Source: Prunus persica (Eukaryota > Streptophyta > Magnoliopsida > Rosales > Rosaceae). From it: 64,000 nt of DNA. Positions 1 to 13,103 of the stretch are shown piece by piece (position 1 is the first letter of the stretch; every line of letters starts with the position of its first letter). The notes under the pieces were generated by a model. It was not told where the DNA came from and ran no database searches. It was given only the letters and a program-made list of their open reading frames with translations. The position numbers and the translations under genes are program-made. The DNA lies in the NCBI RefSeq assembly GCF_000346465.2, contig NC_034011.1, positions 18,574,676 through 18,638,675 of the forward strand, read 5' to 3'.

Positions 1-46
1 TCTTAATCTGTTACCGTTTTTAAAATTGTATGTCTGTGTTTGTTAG

Positions 47-3000
47 GAAAAAAATTGATGATATCCCCCCCGAAAGGCGTCATCGACTGCTGCGATTGCT
101 AGAACCTAGGTAACTTGTTTATGTTATACTATAAAATCCATTGAATCTCGTCTTACAATGACAAGTTATGAAGACATAAGGCAAGTATGTATCTTTATTT
201 TATAAAGAATTTTTCTTTTGAAATTAATAGATTGAATGTAGAGTCTTTGACATCTGGACAATTTTAACGCAGGCTCATATCAAGAGCTTGGGAGATAGCT
301 GGCACAAGATACGAGGATCCCAACTTAGCCAAGAGAAGTGCATCTAAATTGTTGTCCAATGAAGATGGTGCAATTTCTCTTGAATATTATAATTGCCGAA
401 CAAATGGAGGTAACTTACATAGATCAAGCTCTTTCTACTGGAAGCTCTAACGTCCTCATTAGTGCTTTTTAATAATTAATATAATCTGTTGGTTGGGGTA
501 GTTTATTGGTTTACAGTTCATAAACTATTGATGTCAAGAACATGAAAGTTTCTGCTTATATGATGTTAAAAACTACTTGCTGACTTTATCTAGATGAGCG
601 GAAGTTTCCTCTTTTAGTTGGATTTTTTTTTTTTTTTGTAGAACTGTTTTAGTTGGAAATAGCACATTTCTGGTCATAATTGGATGGTTATTTGCTATAC
701 CCCCTTGTTGAAGTAGGCTTTCTCAAACTTCTGATTGCATATTTTAACCGGTTCATTTTCTGAGAATTTATGTGCTTAATTTCCTTATATAGGCTAGGTT
801 ACTTGCTCGCAAATGCCACCTTTTTCTGTTATAGCAATAACCCGTGGAGAAGTATATTTTGAGCCTCCTTTTAATCTGAATCTTATTTACCTTTCAAAAA
901 ATTTGTGGCACTGATATTGGATAATCTTTAATAGGACCAATGCCCATTTCTTGGATAAACTCTTTCAAGAAGGTAACTCCTGTACTCCTATTGATTTTTC
1001 CTTTCTTCTCCCTGCTTGAATATGCATGCATTGTAGGGGATGTGTAATTGGATGTTCTGCAAATTCCAGGCAATTTTTTCTTGGAAGGACGGGGAGATTT
1101 ATGGACGATTTATTGGTAACTTATTTACCCTCTATGATTTTTGTAATTTAATTTTGCTTTTTTTTTACTACACATCTCGTGAAAATTAAAATTGAATTGA
1201 ATGTAGCATATTCCCTTGCTTCATAATATTCATGGGGATTGGCAATGGATGAGTTCCTGTGATCTTTATTTTCCCATTTACATCTATCTATATCATTTCT
1301 AAATCATTTTCGGTGCAATTTTTAAGGTGATGGATGAGTTATTGAATCTTTATTTTCCCATTTACATCCGTCTATAATTTCTAATGTAAGATGGTAGGTC
1401 TGATTGTCAGTGCAATTATTACGGCTGAAGTTAGAGTTGCATGAATAATATTATGCAAGTTGATGGAGTAGACCTCCAAAATACATATTGTTATATGGGT
1501 AAATTATGAGTTTCAGCTACTGTATTTATCAAGTCATACTTATGAAGTTACGGTAAATTCAAATACTTATGTTTAATGCTTCCCCCTCATGTTGCATTAG
1601 TTAGGACAAGTGATGACAGAAATTCAGTGCCATAAGATTAATAAGCTTCATTGGTTACTAATTTAGATTCTTATTGGTCCATGATATACAATATATAGTT
1701 CCTTTCTGTAGCATTATGGACATAACTTAGAGCTATGGTGTGGGAAATGAGAGGAGGTGGAAGATTGAGCTACAAGCATCTATCTAAAACTGTAGGATAG
1801 AACAGGAGCTGTTCTTAATGGAGGAATTGCAGAGGGAGCGAGCTGCTCTGATAGTTTAAGGTTTGGTGAATGTTATAAGGCAGTGCAGTAAAACTAGAGG
1901 AAAGTTAATCCATATCTTGGGGAAGAATCCAAAAAGATTTATTTTGTTTCCAAAGAAAGGAACCCAAATAGAACTATTGATACTATCAATAGTTTGGAAT
2001 AAGAAATAGAACTACCGATACTGTAATTTAACATGTACTTTGAGGTTTCTTATAATAGCTGTAAGTTTCATATTTTAGTTGAAAGTTTTAGGATGGGTTT
2101 GTTTTGGATGTTTTCAATCACTTTTTCATTGCATGGTTTGCAATTCCAAGAGTAGAGGTTAATTGGCTACAACTAATCAAGTTTGTTGATATAACTCTAA
2201 GCAGTTTGTTGATATTACTCTTAACAATTATTGTAATGAATCAGGTGGATCATTTGTTACTGGACTTGCAAATTCCTTTAGTCCATTGTACTTCGTAGTG
2301 AGACAGCTTAAGGAAGTAATGCCAACTGAACAACCTTGTGATCTAGCATATGAATTTGGGGATGGGCTGTTTGATCTCCATGAATACCCAGAGGGTTTTC
2401 CAAAACCAGGTATGATTTTCCATACATCCAATGCAATGTGGTCACTAGTTCACTATTAGCAGTGGTCATTCTTTGCAAAAGTTTCGTTTAGATTTTTTAT
2501 TATATTCAAAGAAATTAATCTTAACTTTTCCAATGAAAAAGCTAAGTACAAGAGAAAAGAATGTTCTGACGAGGTGTCTTAATCTAATAAATTAGACATG
2601 GTATCTTAGCCTATTCAAAAATTATAAACTTAGACATGGTAGATCATCTCAACGATGTTTCTAAAAGATGTGGAGTAATTGGAGCACTTGGTGCACAGGT
2701 CCAGTAACTTTGATCTCTATAAATAGGTGTGTACACAATACACATATCATATACTCCTAACCATTCTTACCTATATTTTGCATATATTGTAAGTCTTCTC
2801 AACATGCTTTTCCTTAGGTTCTCAATTTTCCCCAAAAAAAGTTTATGTTCTCGGTTCCCATCACTTTCCACTTCCAGTTCTCGTATCATCTCTACTTTCT
2901 TTGAGCTATGATTGAAAACTGTCTGGCCATACTAACTGCCAATGAGCTGTGTTTGCCACTGGGTTTAGTTGTGGTACCAGCTGTTTGCCAATAAGTTGTC

Positions 3001-3337
3001 TGTTTGCTCAAACATTAGCTTCTGCAAGGGCCATTAATAACCCAAGCTCAAGTATATTTTCCGTATGCAAATTTATTTTTGGGTTTGTAGCATATGTATG
3101 GTATTCACTGATATAATTATCTAACTGTAAATAATTTTATATGTGCATTTTGTTTTTGTAGTCAAGCATCCATATCCTTTCAACGATCAAGTGGTTGTGT
3201 ATGTTCGTCATCTGGGACCGGGTGTTTCAGTAGGGCAAGCATGGCAAGAAGGAAAAGAATTACAACAGGTACCACAAAAGTTATGCAGCGAGATTCTGAT
3301 GGTGAAAGATTATTCTGCTCTTAGAGAAAATCAGTAA
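47..3337 (+). CDS. Conserved plant protein of unknown function, 3' part (starts left of the window)
   Basis: Six spliced exons join in one frame: 47-109, 273-409, 935-972, 1070-1115, 2245-2409 and 3162-3337 (TAA). All boundaries are GT-AG with matching phases. They encode about 200 C-terminal residues; the start lies outside the window. Visible blocks include an Arg-rich PPERRHRLLRLLEP segment, a Trp/Tyr-rich middle (SWINSFKK, WKDGEIYGRF), an acidic YEFGDGLFDL block, and a C-terminal HPYPFNDQVVVYVRHLGPG block followed by VGQAWQEG. No membrane segment or catalytic motif is evident in this part. The even exon structure and lack of stops indicate a live gene. I know similar plant proteins only as uncharacterised and give no function. 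Confidence 0.8.
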
Positions 3338-5055
3338 TCGTTCTCATGAGGATCATATTTTAGAAAAGGTGAAAGACTATGCTGTAATCATTTGTAGCTG
3401 GGGAGCTCATGTTGTAAGGTGTTTGGAAAACAAGTACAGAAGGGGTAGGGATCAGGAGAAGATCAATTCCTGTTAGTGTAAGCCAACAGCAAGTGATTCA
3501 AATTAATTTGATCTATAAAGTGGTTTTTTATCAAAGCCTTGTTTATCAAGGTGGCAGCATTTATTTTTGATGAAGTCAAGATATATAACAAATTATTCAA
3601 TTAATATGGTTAATGCTGGGTATAGAAGCAAATGTGTTTTGGAAGAATGAACTGGGAATTTTCAGATCAGCATATTCCAAACCTGTCAAATTAGTGTTAT
3701 GGACATTTAGTGCAGCACATGAAAGGCCTTAAAGGACATGAAAACGCTAGGCAGCCTGGCTACAACTTATTATCATTTAAACAAGCCACCAACTAATTGT
3801 AAGGATTGCTGATGATGCCTGCCTTAGATTTTTTTTTTTGAGTTATAAATTCCTCATGGCAAGTTGCTTGCTCAATGTCAAGGAGCATGTGATTATGTTG
3901 ATAATCAATTATCAGTATTTATCATTATGGCCATCAGGCCCATCATGGCATTGCTTAAGCCATCGTCCATGAGGAAGAACACTTGTGTAGAACTTTTGCT
4001 ATCCCCGGCTAATAACGGTATGCCACGCGTGATAATTTTTTATTTAGCAAATTGTGAATGGCCGGGGATAACCATTTCACACAAGTTTTTCTACTCCATG
4101 AGAGCAATTGAGTTCAGTGTGTGAAAAGGCAAAATAAACTTGGTGCACCAGAGGGTAAAGTAAACCAATAGAAGAGAAACTCTTAACCAAAGAGGCATTT
4201 GATGAAAAGGGCACAACACACCACATCAAAAGTGGCTTTTGGCAAAGAGTTTAGGGTGTGACAATTGAATGTAACGATGAGAGGATGTGACTCTTCGTTA
4301 AAAGAAATTACATATGTTTGGGAAATGTTACACCTATTGACTGTTTATAAATAGACAAGTCAAACAAAATGATTTTTTTTTCTCTCTCACATACATATTC
4401 AGAAATTATGTTTGCAATAATTATATGTTCACAATGATGCATTTTGATATGTAATGCAAATAGGCCAATTGGGTTGTCAACTTCTATCTAAGTGGAGAAA
4501 AACAGCCAAAAAACATGGATCGTGCTAATAGGCCAGAAGCCAACAAGCCAGTAGGGCTCACTTGGTTTGCTCCTTAACCCACACTTGCACTGCTACAAGA
4601 CACTCATCTTTAATGACTGCAGAATATGATCTTTAAAAAGATCATGGTTGATCTGTATTTATTTATTTATTTTCTTAATTTTTGTGAGAAATTGTTGAGA
4701 AGATTTTAAAGGACCCATTGGTTTGCAGTTTACAAGAATGAGATGAATCTGAATCCTGTTTATAGCTTTTTTTTTCACAGGTTCCCCAACTTTGTCTCTA
4801 GACAATAAATTGGAGGGGAGCTGGCCACATCTTCTTTTGTCTGTTTAATTGATTTCAATCCCAAACACTCAAAGCCCGAGGATGCAACTGGCACACTGCT
4901 CATTTATGAATGTTACCAAAGACAATGAAAAGTATGTATCAAGTGGTTACTTAGTCTTGTCACTTACTTCCCATGAGATATAGTGAAGTCTCTAGTTGTA
5001 AGGATGAAGGGAAAGGTAGATTTACAGCGAATTTTAAAAAATCATTCCTGTAAAG
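3338..5055. other. Intergenic DNA, no gene seen
   Basis: 3' flank of the gene ending at 3337. It is AT-rich. Short open frames such as 3864-4124 have no recognisable protein and no splice partners. I see no repeat structure beyond short T runs. Confidence 0.6.
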
Positions 5056-5188
5056 GACTCACTAGTGTAGCGGTTTGGAGTAATTGTTTTCTCATGAAAA
5101 GTCCTAGGTTCTAATCCTAGCTTTTATGTAGTGTGTTTGAGTTTAGTAAGTTATCGCTCCTCTCAATGGAAAAAGTTCTCAAAAAAAG
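5056..5188 (+). mobile_element. tRNA-derived SINE-like element
   Basis: An A-box-like segment (TAGTGTAGCGGTTTGGAG, 5064-5080) is followed by a B-box-like GGTTCTAATCC (5108-5118), and the element ends in an A-rich tail near 5181-5187. This is the layout of a plant tRNA-derived SINE with an internal RNA polymerase III promoter. Target duplications are not clear, so the ends are approximate. Confidence 0.55.
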
Positions 5189-6370
5189 GCCATTTCTTTA
5201 TTCATGTTGGGTTCAATAGGAGAAAAAGAAAATCAGTACATTGGTGTGAGTGACTGAGAAACAACCATGGTTGAGACTGAGAGCATCTTCAATATATTAG
5301 TTGTTTCCCTCTTTGCAGGATTCTGCTTTATGGTTGAAGCTTACAAGACCGTTAGTTTATTTTTCTGTTTAATAAGCCACTCAAATGTGCCTACATCTTA
5401 TGCCACAAGCCTTAAGAGTCTTCTGCAGTTGAAATGGTTTCCAAGACACCATCATGTGACACATACAACTTGGGCAGTTGTAAAATTTTATGAGGGGAAA
5501 AATACCAATTATCTTTTTGTGAGTGGTAGTTTGGTCATTAATGAAGCAACATTGTTCATACAAATGCAAAAGTTGGCTTCAAAGTGTTCAAAACTATAGA
5601 AAGGATGCTTTGGAAGGGTCTGCTGAGGTCCACATGACTTGCATTAGTAGGGTTCTTTCTGCATCTACCATCATGCATGCCTTTATTGGAACAACAATTG
5701 GCACACACCCAGATATGTGTGGTCCAATGTAGGGCATAATCGCATAGCTTAGGGCAAATTACCAATCTTTGCAAATCCAAGGTCAGGAATCTTCCTTGAT
5801 GGGAAAGGGAAGGGCCACAGCATGAGCAACACCATTCTCATTGCTTGCCGACACTAATTTTGCCTCTCTCTTATTTCCAAAGAGACATTTTTTTACAAAT
5901 GCAACAAATAATAGGGAAAAGGAAAGGAAGAACAAATGGCAGAGAGGCAGAGAGAGAGAGAATCTGGTATCAATTGAACTAATGAAATATACAGAGAGTT
6001 TTACATGTGTAAAATTTGAAAATTCAAACTACAGAACTCAACCTACCTGGTATTGGAATAAACATTGCTTATCTAGGAACATCACACAGAATTCTTATAT
6101 GTAAATAAAAATCACCAATAAGTTATGAACCAAACGAGAAAACAAGAATGGTGTGAGGATTTGATGTGGAAGACTCGCCCGTGTCACAAATGAACCCAAA
6201 AAATGATTGCAGCAATACAAGGGCAAACAAAAGCTAGAAAAAGAATCTATATGGGCAGCTATTTGCATCTACCAGTGCCAATTTTGGGTACCATTTTGAA
6301 AACCAAATTGGTTCCCATCTCTTATTCACCCTTTATTTTAGTCTGTACCATTATTTTGTACCTCAAATCT
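5189..6370. other. Intergenic DNA, no gene supported
   Basis: Downstream flank of the CSLC gene (which ends at 6371 on the minus strand). It holds short open frames in several frames (for example 5267-5599) without codon bias or homology that I recognise, and a short GA run near 5945-5960. Confidence 0.5.
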
Positions 6371-9026
6371 CTAGCTTATCTGCTCACCAATTAGATCAAG
6401 CCCCACCAGTAGAAATGATACACCTTGGAATAGTAAGAAGTAGAAATGTACCCCTTGGGCTGATAAAAGGCTCCTAAGTGCAGCAGTAAGCAGCAGGAAG
6501 GCCAGGGCTAGCTCTTTCTTATAGATCTTGTTCAATTTCTTTACAGGAGGTTTAGGACCAGCTTCTTGATGCTCTATTAATTTGTTGAGCTCAGAGAGCC
6601 CACTATCAGAAGTTCCTCTGTAAAGTTGTGGGTGGTTCATGGCCTTAGATTCCCTCTCCTCCACAGCTAACAGATCAGGCTCTGATGACCGACCCGCCTT
6701 CTTGGTGACAACCCATTCATATGAGCTCCCCAACTTGAACAAGCCGGATACCATGGCATTGAATTTGGTAACAGACATTGTGTTTTCAAACAGAAGGTAA
6801 GGGACAATGAAGGGGAAGGATCTAAGGGAAGGAAGAATGTTCATGAATGACATAAATACGGGCACATAGCAAATAACCCACATGGACAGCTCAGCTTCAG
6901 GGACAAACATGGTCAAAGGAAGTATTATGCAGAACAATGTGAAAGAATAAAATGGGAGAATTAACTTCCTAAGCAGAAAGAATAGTAGTATCAAGTTTGC
7001 CTTCTTCCAGAACATCATCTGCAGTATGGCATATAGTACATTCTCAGAACAATATTATTTAGAAAAATACCTAGATCAAAGGGGAGAATCTAATTGTAAC
7101 AGTACCTTAGAACTAATGATGGCTGGAAGGCACAAACGGAAGAGATGCATCGGACCAGAATGCCAACGGTGTTGCTGCTTTTTGTAAGCTTCATAAGACT
7201 CAGGAAGTTCACAAAGGACCTGAAAATCAGTTTCTTAAATTTGAGACATCATTTGAAAACTTTTAGGCAAGGTTTTACCAACTCATGATGCAAAATGCCC
7301 GAAAACCATATATTCAAGGACTAAACACAGGATCAGGTAAGGTTGAATTTGGATTTGAAATAATTAAAATTACCTTGACATCATTGAGGAATATGAATTT
7401 CCAACCATTCAGATGGGCACGAACTGCTATATCCATGTCTTCTACTGTTGTACGCTCGAGCCAGCCTCCAGATTCTTCAAGTGCTTTGATTCTCCAAACT
7501 CCAGCAGTACCATTGAAGCCAAAGAAGTTGAGGAAAACCCCATTAACCTGCTGTTCCACCTCAAAGTGGAAGCACAAATTGATGTTTTGGAGGCGTGTCA
7601 ACAAGTTCTCATCCCTGTTAACAAAAGCCCACCTAGCCTGAACCAACCCCAGCTCAGGATTGTCCTACCACACAAATTAGAACCACAAACCAAAATCAGT
7701 CACCTAAAGTAGAAAGGGCTATAGAGACCAGAAAAAGAGCTATATGAGATCTAGCCACCTTAAAATGGGGAACTGTCAGCTTGAGGAAGTCAGGGTTTGG
7801 TTGGAAATCAGCATCAAAGATTGCAACAAACTCATAGTCCTTCACATAATCACAATTCATTGCCGATTTGAGATTCCCAGCTTTATAACCAGTTCTAACC
7901 AAACGATGTCGGTAGATAATATTAACACCCCTTTGGTTCCACTTGGCTACTTCTCCCTTAATTAACCACTGTATGCTATCATCATCAGAATCATCCAGAA
8001 CTTGAATCAGCAAGCGTTCTTTGGGCCAATCAATTTGGCAGACTGCTGAAATAGATTGTTCATACACCTAAATACATTTTATGTCACAGTCATGAATAAT
8101 CCATGAAAACTAGTAAAAAAGTGCCTTAGAAATCAATTTGTACAGTTATGTATTTAGTTAGTTACCTTTCCAATTATAATGTTACTTAAATTTGAATGGT
8201 CAGATAAAACTAAAAAAGATCTATCAAAACTAGTAATTGCTACACTAGTTTAATCAGTAAAACTTTAACCAGAAAAAAAAAAAAGCATTGAAACTGTTAC
8301 CTCTCTCTCATTACACATAGGAATTTGAACAAGAACCTTCGGATAATAACATCCTGCGCCTTCCAAATCGTCTGACTTCAATGGGGTTTCTTCAAACCTT
8401 GGCTTAATCTTCTTGAACTTGATCCAGAAGCAACCTAAACAAAGCAGCATACGGTCGGCGGATTGGATTAAGAAGAGAGCAACACAGAAGTTAGTCAAAG
8501 CTTGAATTGCAGGTGCAATGTAGTCGGCCCGGAACTCCAACCATACAAAATAAATTGAGTGAAGCCATCCTTTAATCTCCAAAGTTTGGGGGATATGCAA
8601 ACTATTGGTCTGGAAATAATGCCAACCTTTCAAGTGGGCGACCAGTTCAAAAGCCAGAAAAGCTAAAGCCATGACTAAGAATCCCATAATGACCCTATAC
8701 AAGGTTCTTCCTTTTCCAGATTTCTCATTCTCCACAGTCACTCCTTGCCCAAATATCAATCTTTTCTTAATGGAACCAAGCAATGACCAAAGAATATTTC
8801 CCAGCCAAGCAACACAACCAACAGCTTTATGCGCCTTTAGAAGCAAAACCCATGTAAATTGCTTAGCATTCTTGCCTCTGTCCTTATCAACTGGCCTAAA
8901 TACTTCATCAGGACCATTTATCTCCAGCACAGAGTAATTGGGGTTCTCCATGGTCACCACCACTGGATTACCCTTACTTGTATTGCCCTTTGCCCACCAC
9001 CTGGAAAAATCCAAGCTTGGGGGCAT
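6371..9026 (-). CDS. CSLC5: Cellulose synthase-like C protein, CSLC5-type xyloglucan glucan synthase
   Basis: GT2-family enzyme that polymerises the beta-1,4-glucan backbone of xyloglucan in the Golgi (family knowledge). There are five exons on the minus strand: 9026-8301, 8067-7759, 7664-7374, 7219-7106 and 7018-6371, all GT-AG and in phase. They give 695 residues, close to Arabidopsis CSLC5 at about 692. The N-terminus has the WWAKG and MENPNYSV signatures of the CSLC5/12 side of the family. Membrane segments lie near residues 105-130 and 185-205, and several more sit in the last exon. The catalytic set is complete: DDSDD (267-271), DAD (327-329), TVEDMD (418-423) and QQHRW (457-461). The C-terminus ends [10 protein letters not shown] as in CSLC4/5. 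The start ATG at 9026 is supported by alignment of the N-terminal motif. It looks fully functional. The CSLC clade is certain; the CSLC5 assignment is from remembered similarity. Confidence 0.95.
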
Positions 9027-9567
9027 TTTTGCTTAACCTCTCGCTCTCAGTCTCAACTGAACTGTTATGAAGTACAAAAGTAGGTTACCAAATCCAACTT
9101 CCAGAATCTTGTACCTCACTGTGACCAGTAAATCTGCAGAAATCAGATCTCAGCATTGAAATGCTCAAAAACCCATTTCAGGCCTAAGCACATAAAAACA
9201 GAGCCAACACTAAAAACTGAAAATTTAGCAGGAAACCTTCAAACTCAGAGACCAAATTTGAGAAAACTCACAAACCCATTTGAGGCCTGGTTAAAAAGAA
9301 CCAGATCCAACACTGCAACAACTTCACAAAACCAGTTCAAGCCTCAGCATTCCAAACCAAATGCAGCAAAATAGAAAGACAGAGAGAGGAGTATGTGTGT
9401 GGGTGTTTCTTTTGGCACTACCATAAAGCTCCACAAGCTACCCAACATGGGAAATTACCATTATGGGGAAATGTTTTTAAGCATTTGTTCAACAGTTTAA
9501 GTCACCTGATTAGCCCATTAAAGAAGCAAACACAGACCCCATACTACCTTTCCACATATTACCATTA
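9027..9567. other. 5' flank of the CSLC gene (promoter and 5' UTR expected)
   Basis: Directly upstream of the minus-strand CSLC start. It should hold the promoter and 5' leader, but I cannot point to a specific TATA box with confidence. The open frame at 9156-9374 is low-complexity and not supported as a gene. Confidence 0.4.
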
Positions 9568-10931
9568 GGGGTCGTTTGGTACACAGTCTTGGCTTGAACT
9601 GGATTGGATTAAATTTAGTACCATGTTTGTTTCATTTAATTCTAGTCTTAGATGAGATTGTTAATACCGGGCCCACTAAAAACACCTCATTAAGAGGGGA
9701 TTACTAAGCCCATGTAGAAAGGGAGGATTAGCTAGTCATATGTTCACCAATGTATAAGATGCATATATTATATTGTAATACTAATAACATATATATATAT
9801 TATATATATTATATATATTATATATATATATTATTATTATTATTACATACACATATACTATAATGTACATATATACATATATATATAAACACATATATAC
9901 ATATATAATATATATATATAAATACATACAGATATATACAGATATATTATTATTATAATATACTCATATACACATACATATTTATATTATAATAATAGCA
10001 TACATGTATACATGTATATATGTAATATATATTATATTACATATTAATGTACATATATACGCGTATATATACACATATATACGCGTATATATACACATAT
10101 ATACATATATAATATATAAATACATATAGATATATACACGTATATTATTATTATAATATACCCATATACACATACATATTAATATTATAATAATAGCATA
10201 CATGTATATATGTAATATATATATATAAGTATATATACATATATGTGTATATATATTATACCCATGTATGTATTATAATATACATATACACACGTATATA
10301 CACATATACATTATATATTTATACTATATGTATATATATTATAATATACATATATATATGTATCATACCCATATATATTATAATATATAGATACACCTAT
10401 ATACACATATATTATATACATGTATATACGTATATATATGTATATTATAATATATACATATATATACATATATTATACATATATTATATATACATATGTA
10501 TTTTATAATATATATAATGTATATGTATATATACATACATATATAATATATGTATATACACGTATATACATGTATATTATTATTATTATTATTATTATAA
10601 CATACCCATATATATATATATATTATATTATAATATACATACATATATATAAATATATGTATATGTATTATACCCATGTATATTATAATATACATATATA
10701 CACCTATATATATTATATGTATGTATATATACATATATATATTTTATATATTATAAAATACATATATACATATATATAGATATTTTTGATAAAATAAAAA
10801 AATTCTAGTCCTAGTCCAAACATACATCAAACGTAGGATAAGTGTTATCCAACTTAGACCAAACCAAGCCAAGCCAAGCCAGTCCCTAAGCATAGTCCAT
10901 GCCAAGACAGTCCTGTGTACCAAACGAGCCC
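9568..10931. mobile_element. TIR DNA transposon / large MITE containing an AT satellite
   Basis: The ends are inverted repeats: GGGGTCGTTTGGTACACAG at 9568-9586, and the reverse complement of GGGCTCGTTTGGTACACAG at the right end (10913-10931), 18 of 19 matching. Similarity continues weakly inward (TCTTGGCTTG versus TCTTGGCATG, then a TTCTAGTC block). TA flanks both ends (9566-9567, 10932-10933), consistent with a TA or longer target duplication. There is no transposase. The GGGnCGTTTGGT style of end is common among plant Tourist/PIF-type MITEs, but the superfamily is an inference. Confidence 0.7.
9780..10790. repeat. Expanded AT-rich satellite (TA, TATG, TATT units)
   Basis: About 1 kb made almost wholly of A and T, with periodic CATA/TGTA/ACGCG interruptions and TATTATTATT runs. 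There is a longer-range repeat: a TATTATTATTATAATATAC block followed by a TAATAGCATACATGTATA block recurs near 9941-10010 and 10141-10205, a spacing near 200 bp. Long open frames on both strands here (Tyr/Ile/Val repeats) are artefacts of the satellite. Confidence 0.9.
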
Positions 10932-10933
10932 TA

Positions 10934-11587
10934 CTGGTTTGGAATAAAAGTGTTTCTAAATTCATAATTCATTATAAGAAATATAAAATAAATAAATATT
11001 ATATAATTAAGGAAAGTGAAGATAAAGCTTATAATGAGCATTAACTAAACTCCTAACATGTAGCACCAGACCATGTGAGAATGGAAGTGAACACTCCAAT
11101 CTTCTTAAAGAAAGAGAGCAGAAGCACTTTGATTGGGTTTTGGAATTTGTACTAAGTTGCAGAAACTGATGAGCTGAGCCCTTTGATTAAAATAATTATA
11201 AGTTGATGAGAATAGTAATAAAAAAGACAGGAAAATGGATAGAGAGGAATGGCCACAGACAATGCAGATCCCAAGTCTTATCTGGCCTCGTTCCCTGTCT
11301 TAAATTTAAGCCAAATTTGTTGCCAACCCCCACACGCACACATTATGTCGGTGGTCATAAAAAAACAAGAAAGGCTCACTAGTAGCCAATCACACAACAT
11401 CTTTTTCATGTAAAGCAAAAATCATTTTTCTGGGATGGTAAACTTATAAATTAGATAGATAGATATATATTAAACCATGTTCATCATAATTATGATTTAG
11501 ATGCTTGACAACAGTGACTATCTAAGGCACTAAGACATGGTGGGGCATTAAGATTTTAGTATTAATTTCTAGAATTTTGTATTATGT
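10934..11587. other. Intergenic DNA, no gene seen
   Basis: AT-rich unique-looking sequence between the AT-satellite element and a SINE. No coding exon is recognised. Confidence 0.5.
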
Positions 11588-11692
11588 TTTTTTTATTATT
11601 TATACAAGCGATGTTTAAAGAGGGAGATTTCGAACCTAGAATTTCGGGTGCTGTAGCAAATGTTCTTAATCATTTGAGCTACAAGCCCATTG
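11588..11692 (-). mobile_element. tRNA-derived SINE-like element, family A
   Basis: On the minus strand an A-box-like TAGCTCAAATGATTAAGA (complement of 11664-11681) is followed by a B-box-like GGTTCGAAATC (complement of 11625-11635) and then by an A-rich tail (complement of about 11586-11600). A second copy with the same order and the same CTTGTATAAA pre-tail is at 54211-54307. Confidence 0.55.
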
Positions 11693-12424
11693 TATATTGC
11701 TATGTTCTTTAGATTATTGAAAGTGAAGGATTTTAGAGTCTCAATTTGTTAATTTTGCTTCTCCTTTACTTGAGAGAAAATTGTGCTTTAAAATTTAAAT
11801 TGACGTTCTATGACAGTAATGTCTATGCAGGTTTGGTTGAATTGAAGCTCAAGCTGCAGCTATTTTTGCTAGAGGGGCCTTCATAAAATAGAGAAACAAA
11901 TGTTAGCCAGAGATGTCATTTTGTTCTTTTGACTTTCATTGTCATTATATATTCATATGCACTTTAGAATAAGTATAATGTTGTGCTTAATAAGTAATAA
12001 CTGGATAATTATCTGGGTTTCTTCTTTGACCTTTCTTCCATGGCCCCATGACTTTGAAAGCTTATATTTAGTGGAGTTGTTGTTATGGTGTGGGCCCAAT
12101 ACCCAATTTATGTCTTTTTTTTATTTATAAATAATTTTGTTTTGATGAATAACTCAGATTAAATTGTAACTGGGAACCAGAGCCATTATTCCTTTGAGTC
12201 GGTGCATTCCTATTGGATGCTACTAAAGATGTGGGGACGTCCAAATTTTACTAGGATGGTCAACTTTGGGCTGTTGGGTCAACATGATCAGCCTATCTGC
12301 GCCGATAGGCTCTAATCGATCAATGTGCTGAATTGTCTAGGACTTCTTTTTTGAGTGGGATTTGTCTACGATTCTTTGAAAGAAAAAGAAACAGAGAGAG
12401 AAGGGGTACCCAATTGTCCAAAAC
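11693..12424. other. Intergenic DNA, no gene seen
   Basis: No supported exon. A short palindrome (AGCCTATCTGCGCCGATAGGCT-like) lies near 12291-12312. Confidence 0.4.
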
Positions 12425-13103
12425 AACTTTTTTTTTTTGGGAGAAAAGAGGAATTTCATTGATTATACACGGGGCAATTACAGAGAATTGAATATCAAAT
12501 ACACCCCTAAAACGAAGGGTTCTAGCCAGAATTAGTACACAACAAGAGCACACATGCCATAAACAATGAGCCTAAGAAAGTGAAACAAAAGAATTAGCTC
12601 ATTAGAAGCCAAAGCCAGACAAGCAAGCATAACAAGCATAACCATCAATACCAGTGCCAAATGAGCTCTTGGCAAGCGGCGAATCACCTCCTATTACTGC
12701 TGAAACGAGAAAGAGGGAGCGCCTCCAAGAGAAAGAAAGTACCACTCAATTCATCTTGACACTAAAGAATCTCAGCACAATCTCTTCTCCACCAGGAGTC
12801 CAACACCCAAACTACGTGAAAACCAAATATTGGCTTCTCCTCCAACAAAGTAAACCGCAATCCTCAGGAAAGTAGTGAAAAACAGGAAACTGAGGCCAAA
12901 AGCACACCCTCAAACGTGGGAGGCTTGTGTGTATTTATATTGATGCAGAAGCTTATACATTCAAAGTACAAACAGTTGCACCAAAATAGAAGACAACCAA
13001 AAAATGTACACAACACCAGTATCTGATATAAATATTGACAAAGTTTGAAACAAATCTTTTCCTGAATAAACTTCAAGTTTGCCTCGTTCTTGGTTGTTTA
13101 TCA
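12425..13103 (-). repeat. Candidate 3' LTR of the copia remnant
   Basis: On the minus strand the copia pol remnant ends next to a purine-rich GGGGGAGG tract (complement near 13104-13112). A TGATAAAC start follows directly, the usual junction of polypurine tract and 3' LTR. The sequence beyond it is noncoding. The outer end of the LTR was not identified, so the left limit is a guess. Confidence 0.35.

Noticed and set aside
5267..5599. 110-codon plus-strand open frame
   Set aside because: Mixed hydrophobic sequence with overlapping frames of equal length on the other strand; no conserved motif.
10245..10779. Long open frames on both strands with Tyr/Ile-rich products
   Set aside because: They are read-through of the AT satellite; no start context, splice site or homology.
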